A stretch of DNA of 64,000 bases from assembly GCA_009809945.1 (NCBI GenBank), contig WTPW01000157.1, positions 137,489 through 201,488 of the forward strand, given 5' to 3'. The stretch comes from Gigaspora margarita. Its lineage: Eukaryota; Glomeromycota; Glomeromycetes; Diversisporales; Gigasporaceae. A model generated the notes under the pieces. That model did not search any database. It was not told the origin of the DNA and worked only from the letters and a program-made list of their open reading frames with translations. The position numbers and the translations under genes are program-made. This document shows, one piece after another, positions 57,178 through 64,000 of this stretch; position 1 is the stretch's first letter, and every line of letters begins with the position of its first letter.

Positions 57178-57733
57178 NNNNNNNNNNNNNNNNNNNNNNN
57201 NNNNNNNNNNNNNNNNNNNNNNNNNNNNNNNNNNNNNNNNNNNNNNNNNNNNNNNNNNNNNNNNNNNNNNNNNNNNNNNNNNNNNNNNNNNNNNNNNNNN
57301 NNNNNNNNNNNNNNNNNNNNNNNNNNNNNNNNNNNNNNNNNNNNNNNNNNNNNNNNNNNNNNNNNNNNNNNNNNNNNNNNNNNNNNNNNNNNNNNNNNNN
57401 NNNNNNNNNNNNNNNNNNNNNNNNNNNNNNNNNNNNNNNNNNNNNNNNNNNNNNNNNNNNNNNNNNNNNNNNNNNNNNNNNNNNNNNNNNNNNNNNNNNN
57501 NNNNNNNNNNNNNNNNNNNNNNNNNNGCAGTGTTTGTTTTTTGTCCATGTGACTTGTTCAAAATAATTTCACACCTCACTCGCAGTACTTCACTTTTTAA
57601 TAATACTATTATTATTATCATAATTATAATCATTATTAAGGTCATCATGGACAAGATCATTATTATGATTATAATCATTATTATAGTTATAGTCATGGTC
57701 ACTATTGTGGTCTGATATATGTAAAGAACTCAT

Positions 57734-58139
57734 TTGTAAAGTAATAAAAATTTAGATTATCATTATATATAACAGTTATATATATACTACAAATAGAATA
57801 TTAAACTTTTTTAACAAGTAGTCCTTCAAAAATTCTTGGTATAATATACAATCTTTTTAAATATTTCTAAAAATTTCCAACTATAAGCTTTTGAAATACT
57901 ATATATAAAAAGTTTATTGTTTTATCTGTATACACTTTACAGAATTTTACTAAATCTTTCATTATGTAGATTGTAGTTTAGTGCTACACAAATTAAAGAT
58001 CTTTTAACTTGCATAATTATTTCATAATTATAAGTTAGATAGAGATGTGACTTGGAGACAACTATACAATATTGAGTAAGTTTCTTGTTTTGTTTTTGAT
58101 TAGACATACTTTTTACATGCTATCTTTTAAGTTGATATA
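57734..58139. other. AT-rich sequence without a gene
   Basis: Probably the 5' flank of the hAT gene; no promoter element is convincingly visible. Confidence 0.4.
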
Positions 58140-58932
58140 AGTCAAAACTAAAAAGATTGCTAAGCAGAAATATGCTAGATTAATCCTATTATTATTTTCT
58201 TATATCAATCTATAAAAATGGCAGCAATAAACTTGGAATGCTTACTAATTTATTATATATAGGTGCTGCTAAAAGAAAAGATCATTTGGACTTTGGTTGT
58301 ATTTTGTGTACAGTTAGCTGTCTATAAAAAATTTATCATGATAATAGATTTTTCAAAGATGGCTAACTGTATACACATATACTAAAGTCTAAATGATCTG
58401 TTCTTTTGGAAGCATTCATATGTATGTATACTACAGAAAGTTAAAACTGGTAATCTTTTACTATATCAATTCCAAATAAATGGTAACAATGATCTTAGAA
58501 TGCTGATCCTTATATATCAATAAGTATGAATATACAATAAAAGAATCTAAAACTATTATTCTTTTATATGCCATCTTTTCAGTTAATATAAATCAACATG
58601 GCTAAGCAGACATATGCTAGATTAATCCTATTATTTTTTTACACTAATTCTATAAAAATGGTAGCAATAATCTTGGAATGCTTACTAATTTATTCTAGAT
58701 GCTGCCAAGAAAAAAAGGTTATTCAGACTTTTAGTTGTATTTTGTGTACAATTAGCTATCTATAAAAATTTCTTATAATGATAATAATAGATTTTTCAAA
58801 GATGGCTAACTATATACAAAATAAAATTGAAAGTCTGAACACAAACTTGTTCTTTTGGAAGTACTTATATATGTATGTGCAATGCAAAATTTAAATCTGG
58901 TAATCTTTTCCTACACCAATTCCAAATAAATA

Positions 58933-59387
58933 CTATATTTTTCTGAATATAAGCACTCTCTTTTTACTATAAGGGTGCTTATTTTCAGGTACTTCACGAA
59001 TAATTAAAAAATTTGCTTACAAAAAACAAACCTTGTTCAATTCAACATTATTATCATAGTATGGGCCAACTAAAAAATAAAGTCAACGATACGTGGCAAT
59101 TATAATGCTTAAATTTATGATTTGCATTCTTTATAAATTTGTAATTTGCTTTGATCTTTATACAACTATAATGCCAGTTCATTAAAAGAATACAGTAATA
59201 CCACCAGTAAATAAAATTGTCATCCACAGTTATAATTTTGCTAACAAAACTGAGAATCCAAAAAAAAAGTGTTATTGTGGTTAATTCAAGTGTATGCTTA
59301 TAAAAAGCTAGAGGGTGCTTATTTTTGGGTATTACATAATTTTGGGTATGCTTATATTTGGGGGTGCTTATTTTTGGAGGAATACAG
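58933..59387. mobile_element. MITE with TA duplication in the tandem array
   Basis: 455 bp. The left end CTATATTTTTCTGAATATAA and inverted right end CTGTATTCCTCCAAAAATAA lead into GCACTC/GCACCC in both arms. TA at 58931-58932 and 59388-59389. Comparison with the other array units shows a clean interruption of CCAAATAAATxxTAACAATA. TA target suggests Tc1/mariner affinity. Confidence 0.85.
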
Positions 59388-59531
59388 TAATAACAATAAT
59401 CTTGGAATGCTAATTCTTATATATCAATATGTGTATACATAATCTAAAACTATTATTTTTTTCATATGCTATCTTTTAAGTTTATTTAAGTCGACAGACT
59501 GAAAAGATAGCTAGGCAAAGATATGCTAGAT

Positions 59532-59817
59532 GGGTTTGGGTCAAAATCCTGACAGATCATAATCCCAACAAAAAAATCCTAACAATCAAAACAAGCTTTT
59601 CTTGAGTAACTTTACTATAAAATCAACTAAACCCAAACCTTAACCTAGGCATTTACCTTAACTCTAATCTAGGCACTTATCTAACCCTACCCTAATCTAA
59701 CTTAAATAAATTTAATGATTTGTTGTTGTTGGAATTGTTGAGATTTTTATTGTTAGAATTTTTTGTTGGAATTATGAACTGTCAAGATTCTGTTTGTTAG
59801 AATTTTGACTATTACCC
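59532..59817. mobile_element. MITE with perfect 9-bp duplication in the tandem array
   Basis: 286 bp, GGGTTTGGGTCAAAATCCTG on the left and inverted GGGTAATAGTCAAAATTCTA on the right. ATGCTAGAT flanks it at 59523-59531 and 59818-59826, and the other array units show the uninterrupted site. The 9-bp duplication fits a MULE-mobilised MITE. Confidence 0.92.
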
Positions 59818-60904
59818 ATGCTAGATTAATCCTATTATTATTTTCTCATACCAATTCCATAATAATAGTAACAATAATCTTGGAATGTTTACTAATTTAT
59901 TCAATATAGGTGCTGTTAAAGAAAAAAGGTCAATTGGACTTTCAGTTGTATACAGTTAGCTATCTATAAAAATTTATTATAATTTCTAAGGTAGCTAACT
60001 GTACACAAAATATAATTGAAGTCTGTATAATCTGTTCTATGGAAGCATTTATATGTACATACACAGCAGGAATTTAAAACTGGTAATTTTTTCCTACATC
60101 AATTTCAAATAAATTGTAACAATAATTTTGGAATGCTGATTCTTATATATCAATATATATGTACGTACAAGAAAAGAATCTAAAACCCTTATTCTTTTTA
60201 CATGCTATTTTTTAAGTTAATATAAGATAATAGACTGAAAAAATAGTTAGACAAAAATATGCTAGATTGATTCTATTATTATTTTCTCACACCAATTCTA
60301 TAATAATGGTAACAATAATTTTGGAATACTTACTAATTTATTCTATATAAGTACAGTTAAGGGAAAAAGGTCATTCAGACTTTTAGTTGTATTTTGTGTA
60401 CTGTCTATAAAAAATTTATTATAATTCCATAGATGGCTAACTATACACAAAATATAATTTGAGTCTGAACAATCTATTTCATTGGAAGCACTTATATGTA
60501 TGTACACTGCAGAAATTTTAAATCTGGTAATTTTTTCCCACACCAATTTCAAATAAATAGTAATGATAATCTTGGAATGCTGATTCTTATATATCAATAT
60601 GTATGTATGTACAATGAAAGAATCTAAAACTATTATTCTTTTCCTATACCAATTCTACAGAGGCAATAACCAATAATTTTAAAAATCCTATAAATTATAG
60701 CTTTGGCTGATTTTAAATAATGCACCAATACATCTAATTTAGCCCCAATTTATAAATAGCAACTTGGCTTCAACTGCTTCGTGAACATACATATATGTGT
60801 ATATACATATTTAAAATATTGATCAATCAGATTAGATGAGATTATTTATAATTTAAATTTTCATTATTCCTTCAAATACCTAATTATAAATGATAATAAA
60901 AAGC

Positions 60905-61109
60905 TATTGGATGTGTAGTATCCAATAATGGCAAAAAAATAAGAATACCATGATCCGAAGGATTACAGGATGATCATTTCTTTTGCCAAATAAAGAAGTA
61001 TCTGGCTTTGAATTTAATGAGCTAACCTGGGCCCTAAAGAGGCTTAGATTGTCAAGCATATTAAATTCAAAGCAAAATATACTGTAATTAGGATGCAGTG
61101 CATCCAATA
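60905..61109. mobile_element. Inverted-repeat element, TATTGGATG ends
   Basis: The left end TATTGGATGTGTAGTATCC and inverted right end TATTGGATGCACTGCATCC form an imperfect TIR. A second inner dyad has GGCTTTGAATTTAATGAGC against GCTTTGAATTTAATATGCT. 205 bp; target duplication not clear. Confidence 0.55.
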
Positions 61110-61878
61110 ACAATTTTATTTTTTTTAATAACAAATAAATCACATGAGCTTAATTAGTATATTTGGTGTATAACATTAGTTATATGTCCCATATTTACTA
61201 TTAAAAAGATAATAATTTTATTTATATCATATAAAAAATTATAAAATAAGACCTCATAATAACCTTAAAAACCTGTTATACTCTTAATTAAATCTGTTGC
61301 TAACATGTATTCTTCTACTCTATATCTAGAATTCTGCTTTAATGATTTCAGATTAACTGTTTAGCCTAAATTCTGAATAGGTTACAACCTCAAGCTTTAT
61401 AGCACATACTTAATTTTGTACACAGCCTTAATAAAAGAACAATTTTTATATGTTCTATAGAAGAGCACTATCAACAAATTTACTTTTTTCCCCATTTTGT
61501 AACTCTTGTAATCTGATACTGCAGTAAGAGACCTATCATGACCCAAACAAATATCTGAATCAAGTAATAGCCCTATTATAAAAAACTATGCTATATTATT
61601 GTTTTGCTACTAAATATATACAATATATACATATATGTATATATATTATCTGAATAGGTAAAAAAAAAAAATTTATATATAAATAAATTTGGTCTGATTA
61701 AGATACTTCAATTATTTCATTTTATTCTCAATATTTATAAGTTAAAAATAATAAATTATACTAAGATTTTTAGCAATAGTAAGTAGCAAATACATTGAAA
61801 TAATTGAAATAATAGTTATATTAAACTAAACATTTCTCTTTAAAAATTAGATCAATTAAATACAAGTTACTATATATA
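61110..61878. other. AT-rich sequence without a gene
   Basis: No gene recognised; short AT microsatellite-like sequence at about 61610-61665. Confidence 0.4.
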
Positions 61879-62153
61879 ATGGAAGATGAGATTTCTCAAT
61901 TCTTTACATCATCTCAGCCATTTGATGAATTATTTGTGAACTCTACCAGACCTAAGAAGCAAAGCTGAGTGTGAAATTATTTTGAAATAGAAAATGTTAA
62001 TATTGAGTTTAAGCACATAATTTGTAATGTAAATAATGAATCAGGTAAAAAAAGTAATGCTCAACTAAAAGTTTCAAATAGGTCAACATTAAACTTAATA
62101 TCCACCTTTTAAATATTCATAATATCACACAAAATGAATCTGAAAAAATAATC
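61879..62153 (+). pseudogene. hAT transposase N-terminal exon with BED finger remnant
   Basis: ATG at 61879 (MEDEISQFFTSSQPFDELFV, NSTRPKKQS) leads to TGA at 61966-61968 and TGA at 61972-61974, followed in frame by NYFEIENVNIEFKHIICNVN, SGKKSNAQLKVSNRSTLNLI, the layout of a BED zinc finger (V-W-NYF, Cys pair, STSNL..HL..H). The first TGA of the pair and one Cys replaced by Ser break the finger. A donor-like GTGAGT follows at about 62158. No further hAT exons are seen downstream within the window. Confidence 0.65.
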
Positions 62154-62930
62154 TAGGTGAGTAATTTTTAATTACAATGCTTAGTTGCTTTACAATTTTA
62201 TAGTCCTAAAGGATCATATTTTTTATTGTATTATATATGCAATATATATTAGCATATATAATCTGCTTGATTCATTTATTGTATCCTAATTCCTTCCTAA
62301 TATTATAAAATGATATCGATGTAATCTTTATGAAGTTTGATTTGTTATATTACATATTACAATTATTAGAAGTTTTGTATGAAAATTTTCTTACATTGAT
62401 TTATGAAATAAAATCACAATAATTTCAAAGCAAACTAAACTTTAATATGTACCCTGTAAGAAAATTGTACTGAATAAGCACAGATATCCATGTTAATGCA
62501 CATGAGCTTGTAGCACAGATTGAGAACTGGAATATAAGACTGTTTGCTCATGCATTTTAGACCATAATTGGACCAGGTTTTGCAGCACTTTACTAATCTA
62601 AAATCCACGGATTTTGGCACAGATTTTAAGAATGTTTTGGGCTATTTGCATATGCATTTTGAACTGTAATTGGACCAGGTTTTGTGCTACTTTACATGCT
62701 ATTACAAAATACATACTATTATGTGAAACAGTTCTATTCATGTTATTTTAAATACATGCCAACACTACACATGCTAATACGTGTTATTCCCAGCATAAAA
62801 ATGTGCATATGCATATTACTACAAGATGTGCTATTATATAAATTGTACATGAGCATACCACTATGAATGTGCTATTCTAAACATTCCTGACGCCAACACA
62901 TGCCACACCCTGACTCACATTTCTTACAGG
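62154..62930. repeat. AT-rich DNA with short direct repeats
   Basis: TAATTGGACCAGGTTTTG occurs at about 62563 and 62667, about 104 bp apart, each followed by a CTACTTTAC-like word. From 62690 to 62880 ATGCTATTAC/ATGTGCTATT words recur. No gene. Confidence 0.5.
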
Positions 62931-63180
62931 GGTATTATAAATTTGTAACAATATTTTTTATAGTAATTCGTGAAAGATGTTACAATAATTTTAATACAAA
63001 CTAACTCACCTTTTTATTATTATTGGAATAGCAAGTTCTGTAACAATAAAATGTTTATAGTAAGTCTGATAAAAATTGTGATGATTCTAATGCAAACCAA
63101 CTTAACTACATAGAAAATGCAAGACAATTCCAATACAACCGACCTTAACTTTAACCAATACTATAGTCACCAAAATAGCA
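62931..63180. repeat. 105-bp satellite, reverse orientation
   Basis: About two units: TTTGTAACAATATTTTTTAT, TTTTAATACAAACTAACTCA, AGCAAGTTCTGTAACAATAA, TCTAATGCAAACCAACTTAA. Reverse complement of the 541-1400 satellite. Confidence 0.6.
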
Positions 63181-63339
63181 AGTTTTTATTTTAAAAAAAA
63201 TTAAATAATAAAGTTGTTATTTTTGATTAATGAACTTATAGTTATAGATTATACAAATGATTATATAGTCCTGTACAAGGTCACATATTGTACAGCTACT
63301 CTAGTTTTTTGTTACCCAAACCCAAACATGTTTAAAACT

Positions 63340-63512
63340 TTGAACCAAACTCAGACTAAACAAATATTTCAAGTTCGAGTTTAGTTCAGGTTCATAATTC
63401 TGGGTTCAGTTTGGGTTCAAGTTCAAAAATCTGCAAAATTTAAAGTTCGGGTTCAGGTTTGACTAAACCTGAACTAAACCCAAACCAAACTGAACCCAAC
63501 TTCAGAACACTA
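63340..63512. repeat. GGTTCAG-rich repeat fragment
   Basis: Dense in GGTTCAGTTTGGGTTCAAG and AACCTGAACTAAACCCAAAC words with a right end TTCAGAACACT. Similar to 32130-32330. Probably a diverged hAT-type MITE, but only one end is evident. Confidence 0.5.
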
Positions 63513-63716
63513 ATCAAAGGGTTGAAATAGGCAATTCCTATAGTTGGGTTACAGGTATGACATCTTGTATGGGACCTTTAGGCAAAATATTTAAATTAGA
63601 CCCCAAAAGTATAAGAGTAGCTAGTTTACTCTTGTTTATATGTAATTTTCCAATAAGTAAACTAAATAAACCTATGCTCCAAGTAGGTACTTTGAAAACA
63701 AATATATATATATATA
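63513..63716 (+). repeat. Fragment of the 44.0-46.9 kb SINE 3' part
   Basis: GGTTGAAATAGGCAATTCCT, ATAGTTGGGTTACAGGTAT, CCAAAAGTATAAGAGTAGCT and TTTACTCTTGTTTATA parallel 46700-46795 in order; it ends in (AT)n. An overlapping 69-codon open frame is not considered a gene. Confidence 0.6.
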
Positions 63717-63888
63717 TTAGAACTTTTGATTATCTTTTATTAATTTTTATAAATAATTATCTATAAATGTGTTTGATTTTGAACATGTATATCTGATATG
63801 AAGTTTGGACAAATTTATCATATAGATATAATCAATAATATATAAAAATTAAATGTTATAAATAAATTGCTATACAATCTATACAATA

Positions 63889-64000
63889 TATAGTGCGGAC
63901 AGCCTAGTTTCAGCAAATAAAAATTTTTAGTAACCAAATTTAAATTTAATTTTTTATATATATAAAGAGGCCAATTTGAAAATTTAGCTAATATTTATAT
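63889..64000. mobile_element. Left end of a Tc1/mariner-like MITE, cut by the window edge
   Basis: TATAGTGCGGACAGCCTAGT matches the end of the 15709-16052 element. The other end lies outside the window. Confidence 0.45.

Larger units (their letters stand above)
53932..57733 (-). pseudogene. hAT transposase gene, N-terminus and core, broken
   Basis: Minus strand. ATG at 57731-57733 opens an Asn/Asp/Tyr-rich leader (DYNYNNDYNHNNDL) and a BED-finger start (SEV*NYFEQVTWTKNKHC), then MITE2 and the gap. Exon 56850-56988 reads HPFSIIKNPEFIEILQYLNS (donor AAG|GTAATG). Exon 55781-55984 reads ISFTSDL*TFSNNKSF and HDGVNIANGFFKVLKE. Exon from 54682 reads LAVTLDNASNNN, FWCFNYILNLAVQAALNYIK, then after a (TTTA)n-containing interruption IRELNSAIC, CSTHWSSIYNMLKNALSLKS and FLEPFKDLTIKISSS to 53932. 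These are ordered hAT transposase blocks. Stops include TGA at 57569-57571 and 55934-55936, both at Trp positions, and TAA near 54634. The C-terminal domain is missing; see 41281-41702. Confidence 0.8.
58140..60690. repeat. Tandem array of ~445-bp units with two later insertions
   Basis: The marker ATGCTAGATTAATCCTATTA or variants starts units at about 58172, 58614, 59523/59818 and 60258. After removing the insertions at 58933-59387 and 59532-59817 the period is 440-452 bp. Each unit carries an internal dyad (CTTTTAGTTGTATTTTGTGT, ACAGTTAGCTATC and their complements ~100 bp on) and the parallel CAATTCCAAATAAAT and AACAATAATCTTGGAATGCT segments. No coding potential. Confidence 0.85.

Noticed and set aside
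55934..57571. TGA recoded as tryptophan
   Set aside because: TGG codons for Trp are used normally in the same exons (for example in TAWVLQ and CSTHWSS), and the elements carry other stops and frameshifts, so mutation is the simpler explanation.
57530..57715. A poly-isoleucine membrane protein on the plus strand
   Set aside because: It is the antisense of the Asn/Asp/Tyr-rich leader of the hAT gene.

Overview
This window is AT-rich eukaryotic nuclear DNA built almost entirely from transposable elements, most of them broken and nested inside one another. I see no intact host gene, rRNA, genuine tRNA, operon or CRISPR array. Spliceosomal-type introns (GT...AG with T-rich 3' ends), two non-LTR retrotransposon lineages, FAR1/MULE and BED/hAT transposases, and Asn/Asp-rich low-complexity leaders are what I would expect of a large repeat-rich early-diverging fungal genome. 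Arbuscular mycorrhizal fungi (Glomeromycotina, perhaps Gigasporaceae) fit best, but this is an inference from protein style and composition. Two runs of N (45148-46096 and 57178-57526) are assembly gaps.

Left part (1-12 kb). Degenerate ~105-bp satellite and a ~530-bp tandem duplication lead into LINE1, a nearly full-length non-LTR retrotransposon on the minus strand (2377-10244). Its domain order is ORF1 with RRM-like segments, APE endonuclease, reverse transcriptase with YADD, RNase H, and a C-terminal Cys/His motif. It is flanked by a 20-bp direct repeat lying in a satellite of alternating palindromes, and that satellite continues to 11936.

Middle-left (12-25 kb). Foldback and MITE-like elements, T-rich and A-rich tracts, a 1,058-bp retroelement that carries a LINE1-type 3' tail on unrelated sequence (17554-18611), a 1.25-kb compound palindrome with TTA target duplications (20431-21681), and an element carrying a minisatellite (23959-25297).

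Centre (25-38.6 kb). A Mutator-like element (25445-30352) with ~55-bp TIRs and a 9-bp target duplication encloses a FAR1/MULE/SWIM transposase gene with introns and a handful of lesions. It is followed by hAT MITEs, small TWA-duplicating MITEs, a tRNA-like SINE and two more relatives of the compound palindrome.

Right part (39-64 kb). A second retrotransposon, LINE2 (about 43083-53656, plus strand), has received at least five later insertions: a tRNA-headed SINE, three MITEs and a 1.55-kb near-perfect foldback element with a 9-bp target duplication. It lies between two minus-strand blocks of hAT transposase (C-terminal part at 41281-41702, N-terminal and core at 53932-57733) that may be one gene split by the insertions. 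A ~445-bp tandem array (58140-60690) holds two later insertions with perfect TA and 9-bp duplications. A BED-finger exon of another hAT and fragments of other repeats close the window.

The genes do not form a pathway. They are a layered record of transposition, in which the LINEs probably supplied machinery for non-autonomous retroelements and hAT, MULE and Harbinger-type transposases for the MITEs. Target duplications let the order of many insertions be read directly.
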